From the NCBI RefSeq assembly GCF_000090795.2, contig NW_003546244.1, forward strand, positions 727,568-791,567: DNA of 64,000 nt, written 5' to 3'. The notes under the pieces were generated by a model. The model searched no databases and was not told the origin of the DNA. It saw only the letters and a program-made list of their open reading frames with translations. Made by a program: the position numbers and the translations under genes. The stretch comes from Amphimedon queenslandica (taxonomy: Eukaryota; Porifera; Demospongiae; Haplosclerida; Niphatidae). Below, one piece after another: positions 49,101-61,271 of the stretch (its first letter is position 1; the number at the start of each line of letters is the position of its first letter).

Positions 49101-49354
49101 GTTACTTAGTCATTCAATTACCACTTCTTACTTGTATGAAAGTATCCACATCTCTTCTGGGATCAACAATAAAAGCTTTCCCTTCATGTGCTATGATGTA
49201 TGTAGCTTGAGCCAGACATTCCAGGTAATATATTCGGACCTCCAGTCCAGAGTCTTGATCTTTTACAATTTCTTTGAGGCCACTCTATGCAACACAGAGA
49301 TTTGAGTTTAAATACAGCAGTTTATCTTACTGGTAGAATCTCTAGCTCCTCCAT
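46159..49354 (-). CDS. Persulfide dioxygenase-like metallo-beta-lactamase fused to tandem rhodanese domains
   Basis: About 14 exons. The ATG at 49354 starts MEELEILP. The MBL-fold part reads YYLECLAQATYII, FIVDPRRDVD, metal-ligand motif THFHADFVSGH (48906-49090), HTPGHTPEAVVYLL (48208-48323), TGDTLFIGSCGRPDL (47964-48107) and FPAHGAGSPCGKNLS (about 47860). The first rhodanese-like domain (46905-47351, VIDTRN, PEEYNTGYIEGSLNFP) has IAKPGKEGEA where the catalytic Cys loop should be, so it is probably inactive. The second (46337-46693) has VIDVRTKQEHEGNTVKGS and the loop FCSTGYRS with the catalytic Cys. The stop is at 46159. The order MBL, pseudo-rhodanese, rhodanese is that of bacterial CstB, which oxidises persulfide to sulfite and forms thiosulfate. 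Animal ETHE1 has only the MBL part. It is head to head with SLC26. No obvious mitochondrial presequence was seen. Confidence 0.88.
47545..47725 (-). repeat. Dispersed repeat family B
   Basis: Contains the perfect palindrome CCCTGTACTATAGTACAGGG (47622-47641) and GAGAATTCTCCATTTT. It lies in an intron of the MBL-rhodanese gene. The palindrome blurs its orientation. Confidence 0.85.
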
Positions 49355-49574
49355 GATTAGAATAGTAGAGCCTGTAGAGTTTAGAGAAGAATCAGAAGGT
49401 GAAAGATGGTTGATAAGAGGTGACAAGAGGTGAAAGTGTGTACGTGACCATGTACGTGACCGGCCAGACGTAGACACACCACACACCCAGCTCCTCCCAT
49501 ACTCTTGTCAACACCCACGCAATAAACTAAAATCTTTTAAAACAAAATTTTAGGGCCCGCCCATCAAGCTAGCC
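49355..49574. promoter_or_regulatory. Shared divergent promoter of the MBL-rhodanese and SLC26 genes
   Basis: Only 220 bp separate the two start codons. Two copies of TACGTGACC (49441-49449 and 49453-49461) sit near the middle, 12 bp apart. No TATA box is clear. The SLC26 ATG is in the context TAGCCATGGC. Confidence 0.6.
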
Positions 49575-52500
49575 ATGGCTGAAATTGTGGAGATGGAAGA
49601 GCTCGGGAAAGAGCCTGACCCTCAAAAATCCACCACAACAGAATCCACTGCCGCAGAAGAAGTCGTGTCACTTCAGGATAGTAACGATGAGATTTTGGAG
49701 AAGACATGGGAAGGATTTCCCGTGTACAGAGAAGTGGAGGAGGAAAGAGGAGGAGGAAAGCTCCAATTTCTGGTGGATCGATTCCTACCTCAGCCTATAC
49801 GGAACTCACTCAAACCTCCAACCAATAAGAACGAGTGGAAGAGATTTCTTTATGTTCATTTGCCTATAGTTCACTGGGTCATATCTTATACTCCAAAGTA
49901 TTTGATAGGTGATGTTATTGCTGGACTAACTATTGGAGTAGCTCACATACCAATGGGTAATGACAAATAGTTGGATGTATTATTCTGTTGGTAGAAGTTA
50001 AGAATGAGTGCTAATTGTCTCTTCTTTACTATACGTCACCTAAACCTTTATAAGGCATCATAAATCATTTATGATGCCTTATAAAGGTTTTATGATAAAT
50101 CTAATTATGTTGTCATTATAATAGTACTATCATGTTTTGGCTGTTTAAGATCATTCTAATATCTGTGGACTAAGTTTTTAGATTTTGTTCTATTCGCACA
50201 ATCAATGCTTGTATTCCACGGATGCTAATCCTTTGTTATTGTTTAGCATCTTATTGTTTACAGTTTGATAAGATTATACATACATCAGTGGGTTTTCTTA
50301 AATAAATGATTCCTGTTTGTATGGTAGGCATTGGGTTTTCTCTGTTGGCATTCCTCCCACCTTCATATGGTCTCTACTCTTCATACATTCCTGTTTTATT
50401 ATATGCAATATTTGGGACATCAAGACATCTCTCAGTCGGTTAGCCATGTACTGAAAATGATTAAAGTGACTAACCCATTGCACAAACAATCCTTTCCTCC
50501 TTATCCTGCTCTGTTAGGTACATTTCCTGTGGTAGCGTTGATGACTGGACAAGCTGTTGATACTTTAACTCATTCTTTATGCGAAGGGAACGCTACAATC
50601 CTAATGAATGACGAAAGTGATCCATGCTCACTCAATGCCTGTTTTACTGAGAGAATTAATGTAGCAATTACGCTAAGCTTGATGGTTGGAATCTTTCTAG
50701 TAAGACATAATTACATGTATATCAATCATAAGTAATTTGTCTCTGTCTTTCTGCTTTTATTACTCTTTCTTTTCTTCTCTTTCCTTCCTTATTTATTAGC
50801 TATTGATGAGTCTTTTAAAGTTGGGTGTCATTTCATTGTTTCTCTCTGATGCTCTCATTAGTGGCTATACTGCAGCAGCTGCCTTCACTATTCTAATAAC
50901 ACAGCTTGCGCCATTGCTTGGTGTTAGTGATAGTTCTGTTGTTCCTGGCCTTTTTGTCACTCCTAGAGTAAATTTAAAGATTAATCTTTATTAGCTTATA
51001 TTTTTCTTTTTATTTAGCGTTTTTTCAAAATTATGGCTAGTCTGTTTAGTTGGAAAGTATCAGTCCCAGCTATCGTCACGTCAATTATCTCGTTAATTAT
51101 TTTGATTGTTTTTGATCTGATTAATCGTTTTTTAAAGAAGAAAGTTACTAAAATCTCCATATACATTCCCGGCCAACTCATCGTGGTAAGAGTATGTGTA
51201 CTTGTAATTTGCTTTGGAATGTCTTCTTAAAATGCTTTTTCTGTGTTGCAGCATAAATGTAGTGAAAATGAATCCTAACTTTAATTCTTTCACAGATGAA
51301 TGATTTTATTTTACGCTTGCTTATACACACACACAAACAAGCACACATTAATGACTTTATATCAGACCTATTGTACGACAGGTAATACTAGCTACTGGCA
51401 TATCTTATGGAGCTAATATAACTGATCTGCCTACCATTGAAGATGCTGGTGGTATATTGCCTGCTCAATGGTACGACTATTATAATGTTTAGTGATCTTG
51501 TGGTTGATTATATTTCTTTAGTTACACTCCCAAGCTTCCAGTTGGCAGACTCATTGGGGATGTCGCTAGTGAAGCTTTCATTATTGCCGTCATTAGTTTT
51601 GTCATTAACATTTCTCAAGCTAAACTTATGGCACAGAAAAACTCTTATTCAATCCACCCTGACCAAGTAATGAGTTAATGTTTAATTCAATATTATTCTA
51701 CTATGATTGAGTTTTTAGGAGTTGTTTGCTTATGGTATTATGAACATTGGTGGATCTTTATTCAGGAGTTTCCCTACAGCTGGTGCTCTGAGCAGAACTG
51801 TCCTGCAGGATTTAACCGGAGGGAAAACACAGGTTAGAAACTCCATACTATAATCTTCCCACCTTCATTTATTAACTCAATTCTTTTACTTTATTTTATC
51901 ATTCTCTTCTTTTTCTAGCTTGTCAGCATTATTGCATCATTCATTGTATTACTGGTCATGTTAGCTATTGGGTTTTTGTTTAATTCATTACCTAATGTGA
52001 GTTTAATATCCACTGTTCTCTTCTCTTATGATATAATACTTTTTCTTTCACATGTTCAGGCTGCTGTTGCAGCAATTGTTGTGATGGCACTAAAAGGTTT
52101 GTTCTTACAAGTGAGAGATATAAGAAGGTACTACTACATCCACTGGCCTGATATGGTAAGAGATTAGAGCTTATATAACTATTTAGATGCACTAGTTTTT
52201 TCTATCTTTCATAACATAAAGACAAATTAATTTACTAAATTTAACATTCATGGTATAATTGTCTTTCTGTAGCTTGTGTGGCTAGTGGTTTTCTTATCTA
52301 CCCTTATCATTGGATTGGATCTTGGATTAGGAATTGGAATATTCTTCAGTCTTTTTACTATTATTGTCAGAACTATACTGTAAGGCTCTCTTAACACTTT
52401 GATTGTTTTATTTATTCTCTTTCAGTCCATACTCTCCTCATTTGGGTGAGGCTAATCAATGGTCCTACCCCATTGACACTGCTGACAATGAATATGATGA

Positions 52501-53753
52501 AAACGACTTTAAAGTAAGTGCTGATACATGTACTATAGTCCATAGCATTTGTTAACAAAATGTAAGTATTAAAATGACAACTTTTTATCTAATGTAGCAA
52601 TAGTATGTAGACGTTTAGTATACTATACTGTACATGATTTGTAAATGTACATTCATTTATTATTAGGTTAGGTCTATTCCTGGTTGTTACATATATCAGT
52701 TTAATGCTCCAATTTATTTTGCTAATTGCAACGTATTCCGTTCAAGATTATACATAGAGTGTGGTATCAGTACTCAAAGCATAGGGGAAGAGCCAAAGGG
52801 ATGCTTTGAGCAATGCTATGACAAGGTAACCTGCTGAGTGAGAAGAGAATGCATTGTAAATTTGTATGTATATTTCATTTATTTTTTCTTTCTCCTTTTG
52901 CAGTTTAAAACTAATTCAGTGAGTTATTTATTATGTCATATTCACAAGCACAACTTTTCCCCTCAGTCTGATAGTTTTTCTCCCTCACGACTTCAAGAAA
53001 AAGAATTTGATAATGTTTGTATTGTCGATTCACCTGATCATGATGCTAAAAGCACTAATGATAGTGATACTAAGTACCAGAAGACTTATGGTATGTTCAG
53101 TTATTAAACCATCATGTGACTGTCACGTGACCATTAGATGAGCCATCAGTAGGACGCTACCAGACAGTTATTATCGACTGTGCACCGATTGGGTTTGTTG
53201 ACTCAATGGGGAAAGCTATGATTGAAAAGGTAGGAGATGAACTGAAGTAAGAGATAGAGAGAAATGACTAAATTATCAAAAACTGTTTTTGATATTCTAG
53301 TTTCTTGTGCCTTTCTTGATAGGTCGTATGTGAACTAAACTCTTTTAATATCCAAGTGCTCCTTGCTTCTCCATCTACCCCATTTTGTGAGTCATTGAAG
53401 AATTACGGGTTCTTTGACAGGTTCTCATCAAGATGCTTGTTCCCATCAGTAGCTAGTGCTGTGCTGTTTGCTAAGGGAGGACACAGGGTGGTAAGTGCAT
53501 ATCAAATACTGTATTTAGGTGTAAGATACAGGTATTAGCTTTGATGATATTTTTATTGCTGTTTTATGCATCTTTTTTATTGTTTCTTATTCTCTTCCCC
53601 ACTATCTAACAGCCTAAGATTGATAATGCCAAACCTATCAGCAAGAAGTTGGTTGGTAACTTCGAGCGTATTCTTGAACGATCCAAACGCTTTGGAATTG
53701 TTGAAAAGATATTAACTTCGACAACAAGGAATAATGATAAGGTAAGACAGTAA
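49575..53753 (+). CDS. SLC26-family anion exchanger (SulP fold with STAS domain)
   Basis: Plasma-membrane anion transporter family (sulfate, bicarbonate, chloride, oxalate). Exon 1 (49575-49954) gives an acidic N-terminus, then the pre-membrane segment with [20 protein letters not shown]. Membrane exons follow: [20 protein letters not shown] (50328-50438), [20 protein letters not shown] (50518-50700), [20 protein letters not shown] (50800), [20 protein letters not shown] (51540), [20 protein letters not shown] (51740), [15 protein letters not shown] (52060) and [19 protein letters not shown] (52275). The STAS domain runs from about 52670 to 53700 ([35 protein letters not shown]), with a long variable loop of about 100 residues at 52750-53100. 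The stop is at 53751-53753 if the last codons read NNDKVRQ; AAG/GTAAGA just before it could also be a donor. Substrate not predictable here. Confidence 0.93.
50042..50090. repeat. Perfect 24-bp inverted repeat, 49-bp hairpin
   Basis: Arms AAACCTTTATAAGGCATCAT+AAAT and their exact complement flank a single C. It lies in the first intron of SLC26, just after exon 1. Confidence 0.97.
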
Positions 53754-54102
53754 AAATTATATCGGGTAATTATTTTAAGACCATTGTTTAGGAATAATTC
53801 TAAACTATAGCGGCAAGAAAGTTTTATTTTTCAAGTTTTTATTATTTTTATTAAAAACTGATTGTCAAGTTTTTAGTTTTATATCCATTCCTTTACATTG
53901 ATAGAGCACACATGTGCACTAGATATAATTGTAGAACTGATAACCAATTCTCTAAAGTAAAGTATGTATATACATAATGTGCACAATTTTGAAGCACTAA
54001 AATTTGTGTTCAAAGCAATAAAAACTCGCCCCTTTAATAGTATTCATAATGGGCGTATTCTGCAATCAATTGTCAACTTGAAGCTAGCTCCTTTTCTGAG
54101 TG
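53754..54102. other. Intergenic, SLC26 3' to SRCR-Ig 5'
   Basis: About 350 bp of AT-rich sequence, with no exon recognised. It must contain the SLC26 3' UTR end and the promoter of the next gene. Confidence 0.6.
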
Positions 54103-57100
54103 ATGGCTCGCCTTCTTCTTGCTCTTTTCTTGTGTGCAGGTATGTGATCATACTGGTTTTTTTTTTGCTCGTAAATTGTTTTGTTTTTGTTCTTGGTGCA
54201 TGCTGTGAAATAATTGATATAGATTTATCAAGAGTACATAATGTTCTTGGATTTGTACACTCTTATCAAAATTTTTCAACCTATCTCACTTATTTTTTAG
54301 TAGATAACCACTACATTAAATTTTCTAGCAGATTTTGGGAAAACAATTGCAATCAATAGTTGCTCATATTCAGTAGATTCTGCCAAGAACTTATCATCAC
54401 CTAAAATTAATAGCTCAATATGATAGCTTCAGTTTTAAAAGTTAATTTGTAAATACCACAAATCATGACATTTGCAAGAGTTTTGTGCAAAAAGGGAGAC
54501 AATACAGAATTAGCATGAGCCAGCTAAGAGAATAGACTGTTGCTGGCAATAGTGATGTAGAGTCAGTATAATCTACTGATATTCATTTAGCAATTAGTCA
54601 GCATATGCATGTCAAAAGAGCCCCAACAGGGCATAACCCAATGCTGAATACGTTTGACAGCATACCATAATTCCAAATACAGGTCACATGCTATTTACAT
54701 GTGCTTATCAATGTGATACTGGAGAGCTGAGGCTAATCAATGGTTCCAGTTCTAATTCTGGGAGGCTTGAGTTCTGCAGGTCTGGTGTCTGGGGAACTGT
54801 CTCTGATATTGAGTTTGATACCAATGATGCCAAAGTTGCTTGCAGGAAACTTGGATACAATCCTGATGCTAGTGGTAAGACACACAAAGCATTCTTTATT
54901 TACTAATAAATTAATTGCAATGTATATTAGGATTGTCATATGTTGGTGGTGCAGCATATGGTCAGGGCCCAGGACAAGTCAATATGGGCTATCTCTATTG
55001 TCAAGGAACAGAGGAGTCATTATTAGACTGCCAGCATGATAATACATGGATTGGTACTGATCATACTCACGATGTTGGCATTACATGCCCTCTAAGTAAG
55101 CAGTGGATATTAAAGGCCTTTAGTACTGCTTAGGATTTAAGATAATGTTCATTCTAAAATCTAAATCATTCAAGTTTTGTTGATAACTTACTCACTATGC
55201 ATGAATTGTAGGTAGTTGTACTCAAGGGTCTTTGAGGCTGACTGGTGGTTTCTTACAGACTGAAGGTACACTAGAGGTATGCAATGGTGGATCATGGAAC
55301 AGTATCTGTGCTGATCAGTTCCAAAGGCAAGATGGATTTGTAGCTTGCAGGCAGCTAGGCTATCCAGCTACAGGTATAGAATAGAATCTTCTTATAAATT
55401 TATTGTAATGATGTTCTTTATTTCTTGCAGCAACTCAAGTTGTAACAGACTTTCGATTCAGTAATGGGCATGGCTCACCAACATGGACACAGTTCCTGTG
55501 TGTAGGGAATGAGAGTGCTCTTACAGATTGCCCTTACAGCACTGGAGTGTGTCAAGGATATAACCCCATCAGTGCTAACTTGGCTATTGTGGGACTGAAG
55601 TGTGAAGGAGAAGTCATTCCTCCAAGTAATATGATACTATTTCTGGGCTGCAATGACAACTATTGATCATGTAACCTTTCTCTCCTTTCACAGATAATTG
55701 TACTGATAATTCTATAAGGCTCAATGGTCCAAATGGGATCAACACTGAGGAAGGACGCATAGAGCTATGCAGTAATGGAGTATGGGGGACTGTTAGCAGC
55801 ACTAACTTTGGCTTTAAAGATGGAAGAGCAGCATGTCGTCAACTTGAGTATGGGGCACCAGGTAGATTATTTTCAAGTTGTACACGCTCAATTTTTATTG
55901 ATTTATGTAGGTGTTAGAGTTTACCCTCCATCATACTTTGGGGATGGATCTGGTCCTATACTCATGAATGATTTAGCCTGTCTTGGCTCTGAGTACAATC
56001 TCTATCAGTGTAATCGTCAGTTCAATAGCTATGCTCAGAGTCATTCCAATGATGCGACTATTAAATGTTGGAGGAAAGGTAATAATATCAATCTCATGAG
56101 AGTAAATAATTGAATTTTTATGATTAATTTTTATTTATTTTTTAGTTGGTGTAACGTGCACTGATTATGATGTGAGGTTCCAGAATGGCTCTACTGATTA
56201 TGGCAGATTGGAGGTGTGCCTCTTTCAAGAATGGGGAAGCATTTGTGATGATGGCTGGGATCGTAATGATGCCAGGACTATTTGCAGGCAGCAAAATTTT
56301 GATCCTTCTTGTAAGCTATCAATATTATTTTATATGTAAAGCATTTTTTAACTGTGGCATGCGTGTATATTATACACTATTCACTTTCTTTTATTTGATA
56401 GATGCTTCATTTTATATCAACTCTGCTTATGGTGATGGGAACAATATTCCAGTTAAATTCACTAATATTGATTGTGATGGTTCTGAGTCTAGTATTGTAG
56501 ACTGTGGAAAGAACGATCAGATTGAACCTAACTGTAACTTTGGTCATACCGTCGGAGTGAGATGCTTCAGTAAGTTTTGCATTAGAAGCATACACATGTA
56601 CATTAATTATGGATATGCTCAAATAAGAATTTTTCCTTTATTTTTGATATAATTTAGATTCAGATGGTTGCACTAATGGTGATGTGCGTCTGACAGGAGG
56701 ACAGTCAGACCGTGAAGGAGATGTCCAAGTCTGCAGGGATGGAAAGTGGGGTTATGTGTGTTCTGATACATGGAATGATGTCAATGCTAAGACAGTCTGC
56801 AAGCAACTACAGTTATCTGATACTTGTACGTCATCACTTTTAAAATTAAAACTTAGTACATGTAAACACTTTCAGTATTTCTTTTCCGTTAAAACTTTTG
56901 GCTTTACTTCAAATATTATTTGTATTTTGTACTATTACAGGGTCAGCATACAGTACCACTGGTTTGTTTGGTGGTAGTCAAGATCAGGCCCCATTAGTGT
57001 ATGATGGAATGACCTGCTCAGGATCAGAGACTTCACTTACATCATGTACAGTGGCAGACTATGCAACCCTCAATCCAACTTGTACAGCTATTGCTGGAGC

Positions 57101-60100
57101 CATGTGTGCTGGTTAGTTATTATATTGCTATGCTCCCTGCACATAAAGTCTCTTGTTATATTATTTCAGAGTCTGGCACTACCTGTACTGAATGGGATGT
57201 GAGGCTAATGGGCGGATCCTCAAGTGATGGTCGTGTGGAGGTGTGTCGTACCAACACATGGACTACTGTTGATTCTATGGGATGGGATTATAATGATGCT
57301 CAAGTTGTTTGTCGTCAGAGAGGATTTTATGATGCATGTAAGAGAATGTGCATGTAGTATTGCTGTTTTCTGGATGTACGTAAAAATCAGACCAATTTTG
57401 TCAAAAACAAAAAAGAGGAATTTTTTTATTTCTATAATATTTTCTGATGCATATACATGTACTTATGTTGCACAGAAAGTTTGAACTGATTCCGGTCAAA
57501 ATTGGATTTTTTATGAATTTTTAAAGTTGCTCAAAAAGTTTGGTGTACTGAAGTACAAGGTACTTTATAAAAAACATCAATTGATCAGGTTATGAAAAAT
57601 AATTATTCTAAATTACAATGTATTCATCACATTGGCACTTAATCACATTATACAGGGGCAGTTGCATTGACTAATTCACAGTTTGGTTCGGGCAATCGTC
57701 GGATCGCTCACAATAACTTCCAATGCAGTGGATCAGAGACTGCACTACAGAGTTGTACTAACTCTGTATATGCAGCTAACACAATGATGGAGAGTTGGTA
57801 TGCCAACAATAGAGCTGGAGTCTCTTGTAGGATGCAAAATCAAGCTGGTGCGATAATTAGTTTTTATTCACTTTTACTTTATTTTTCATAAATCAGAAAC
57901 ATGCTCAGTAGAGGGCTCTGTGAGACTTCAAGATGGTGCATCCTCAAGAGAAGGAAGGGTTGAAGTGTGTCAGGGAGGATACTGGGGCAGTGTTTGTAAT
58001 ACTGGATGGTCAAGATTGAACTCATTAGTGGCCTGTAGAAGTGCTGGCTTTAAAACACTACGTAAGATTTAAACTATTTCTTTCCTGATTGCTGATTGTT
58101 TTATTTATTTTGAAGGACCTATAACAACACAGTCAGCTTATTCTGGGTCAGGACAAGGCCCAGTCAATCTGGCTTATGTTTCCTGTTTGGGAAATGAAGC
58201 CAGCCTCTCTGATTGTCCTTATGCCAGTGGTATTGGTGTCACCAATTGCTATCATGGCAATGATGTAGGTGTCAAGTGCCCAGGTAAGCATTACACCCTT
58301 TGTAATTAAGCTGTTACTATTATTATTGATAGAAATACCTGCCAGCTACTATAATCTCAGTGTTACTTCCTCTTCCAGTCCTTATGATATTCCCATTGGT
58401 ACTCAAGTACAATTGTCTTGTGTGTCTGATCCAGCTCCTCCAAGTGGCGTCACTTATGAATGGAAGACAACCATCGGCGAAGATCCTTTGTCACAAAGCA
58501 GTCCTTCATCACCCAGTGCCACCTTGACTATAACTCACAGACACCCTAAAGTATCCAACTATTACTGTGCAATGAAGTGGGATGATGAAGTATTGGCCAT
58601 TGGATCAATCACTCTTTCAGTTCAAAGTAAGTATGCACATTTCTTTTCTTATGATACAATATTGATGTTCTTTATTCAGATACACTTGTCCCAGTCCAGT
58701 CTACATACACTGGTAGTGTTGGCGGTTCTGTTACACTCTCAGTTACCCAAACACCTACAATGGGTTTGAGCTACCTTAGAAACCTCCAATGGTATTTCTC
58801 TGGTGTACCAGTGCAGTCTGCATTGAGTAGCTACTCATTAAGCCCTGATGGTCTATCCCTTACATTGAATGGCTTGACAGAGCTTCATTCTGGTTATTAT
58901 TCAGTGAGATATGATGGATTAAACTTATATCAACACTCTTTGCTATGCGAACAAGAAACAATGAACTTCCTTAGGGAGTATCCCTTACTATCACCTGCTG
59001 TTTTAAAATTAGTCGTTGGAAGTAAGTAATTCCATTATTATTACTATTATTATTATACTGTTATCTTTTATTTTTCTTATGTTAGATGTTAACATACCAG
59101 ACAGATCACAAGGTCTTCCTTACTCTGTCTTATATCCAGGTGTTGATTTTACACAATATAATAATGGAACTTCTTATCTATCACTTGTGACATATACCTT
59201 CCTCCCCTCCTCATCATCCTTCACTGCATTGCAATGGCACGAGTTTAGTTTTGCCAGTTTTTCATCAGGCAATGCTTCAAAGCTTTATTCAGCAACTGGT
59301 TTGCTCTCTCCTTTATCTGATCCACATTATGAGCTTCAGTTCTTACAGCCCACCCTTTTACAGAGTGGCTACTATGAGGCACAGTTAACCACTGAACCAC
59401 GTCCAGTACTCAACTTTATTGGTTGTAGTGCAGCCAATGGCTACTCTTATGCTGATTTTATCAATACACAACTGGGATTTACCAGTCCAATTGTCATTGG
59501 CTCTGCTAAACAATCAATTGGCTATTATGGTAAGTCAATTTAATCATATCTTATATTTATCTTTCTTATAGAAACACCAACTGCTACAGTAAACACGACA
59601 GCATCAGCTTTTACTGATGATTCTAATGCTACCTTAACATGCTCAGCAAGCGGTGGTTATCCTTTGTATTATAATGTGTCTATAGTCAAAAATGGAGTGA
59701 CTGTTGCTAATGCAATAGGATCACCAGACTTGGTGTTCAACACAGAAGAGGGTACTACTGGTAGAAAGTATGGTAGCTACTGGTGTGTAGCTAATAATCT
59801 TTATGATAATGGCTATGCATCTATACTACTAAGAGAAACAGGTGTGTATTGAACTTTTTAAAATATTAACTTCATTTACATTTATTTTATGTAGCATCTT
59901 TGACACTTTCTTTTGAAGTCAACAATTGCAATATGTGGAATGTAAGCAATCAATACCTAATGCTTTCTACTACATTGAGCCACATTAATGCCTAACTTTT
60001 TCTATTACATAAGAGCAAAAGCTCATTTCTGATAGCACAGTGTATGACAATTGATATTTTCTTTTTAGAATGCAACTAGAGATGTATTTGAAGCTCCAAT

Positions 60101-60719
60101 TTTCAATCTTTTACAAGATATCTGTAACTGTACCTTGTCTAGTGGTGTGCTAACAGTTAATGATCTTACATGCAGTACTGATGCTGAAGAGATGACATCA
60201 GAGGTTGGAGTCACTTCGAGTCTTTCCTATTCATCAAGTGATGGGAACCAAACATCCTCCACTGTATTTCAGAGCCTATTTGATTCCCTTAACAGTGGGA
60301 ACAGTATATCAGTGAGTGTTTCCAATCAATCCCTTAGGATAATATGGCCACTCAATACTTCTGATGAGCCCTTTACACTTCCTGATGAAGCACTTTTGAC
60401 TATCCTCTTTATCTCTGGATTCATTGCTGCTGCATTAATATTCACAATAGTAATTGTCATGTGAGCAAGTTTATAGCATCATTTGAGATTGTATATATAT
60501 ATATATATTTGTTTCTTTAGAGTATGTTTTGTGCAGAGGAAAAGAAGAAAACTAGCAGCTCAGAGGACTGCTCCTCCCGTTGCCTTCCATACTCGTCAGA
60601 ATGAAGCAAGGATTGAAGATTCACCAGAAGAAGAAAGGCCTTTACCTGCCGCCGACAGTTCAGTCAATCGTGATGCTGATGATGATGATGAGGAAGAGGA
60701 TTGGGAACTTCCAAAATGA
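54103..60719 (+). CDS. Type I membrane receptor, seven SRCR domains plus Ig-like domains
   Basis: The ATG at 54103 (MARLLLALFLCAG) opens a signal peptide split by an intron. Seven scavenger receptor Cys-rich domains follow, each mostly in two exons: 54705-55095, 55212-55610, 55697-56080, 56145-56575, 56658-57113, 57170-57837 and 57895-58285. Each has GRLEVC or GRVEVC, VWGTV-like, DARTICRQ-like, C.GSE..L..C and VGVRC-like motifs. Then come Ig-like segments from 58335 (QVQLSCVSD, SNYYCAMKW), 58685, 59085 and 59575 (NATLTCSASGGYP, GSYWCVANN). A Ser/Thr-rich stem (60070-60350) leads to a membrane helix (LLTILFISGFIAAALIFTIV, about 60400-60460). The tail begins QRKRRKL and ends in an acidic stretch, DADDDDEEEDWELPK. 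The tail has no evident ITAM or ITIM. The family is linked to pathogen recognition and aggregation in sponges. SRCR 6 has a truncated copy of repeat family B in its internal intron. Confidence 0.92.
57395..57570 (+). repeat. Dispersed repeat family B
   Basis: Holds GACCAATTTTGTCAAAAAC, TATACATGTACTTATGTTGC and AAGTTTGAACTGATTCCGG. It lies in the intron splitting SRCR domain 6 of the SRCR-Ig gene. Confidence 0.85.
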
Positions 60720-61271
60720 AAAGAATCCATAACAATTATATTTATGACTGATAACTATGTGTAGTGTAGGTATACATTGATTAATGTGTATGTAGTGGAA
60801 TTTTTACCCCATTTTATAATGTTAGTTCTATCACTACAAAGAACAATAAGAATTTTTATTATTGCTTTGTTGTGTTTAAGTGGTGAAATCTATAGTCTCT
60901 GATATACAACTTAATAGCACAGCTGGATTACCAAGCATTAAATAAAAGAGTACACATTATATTTTTTATTTATATCTTCGGAAATGATAGACATGTACTT
61001 TTGAAAGAATAAAAAGCCAGTTTTTATGTTAATTGTATCAAATTGTATTTCTTGAGGTGATTGCAACTTGTGGTGTGTCTCATATTTTACAATCCAGAAG
61101 TTTTTCTTTTAGTACAATAAACAGTGGTAATGTACTATTGATGTTTTTCTTTAATGTGCTTATCAAAACCCACACAGTTAGAATTTAAGAATACAGTTTT
61201 TGTTTATGATCATTCATACTTAATCAGTTGTCTGTTTGTTAATTTCATTTGAAAGCTAAAGAGAGAGCAGC
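60720..61271. other. Intergenic region between the two SRCR genes
   Basis: 552 bp of AT-rich sequence with the 3' UTR of the first SRCR gene and the upstream region of the second. No exon was recognised. Confidence 0.65.
60941..60946 (+). terminator. Candidate polyadenylation signal of the SRCR-Ig gene
   Basis: AATAAA 222 bp after the stop codon; a second one lies at about 61008. Either could end the transcript. Confidence 0.45.
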
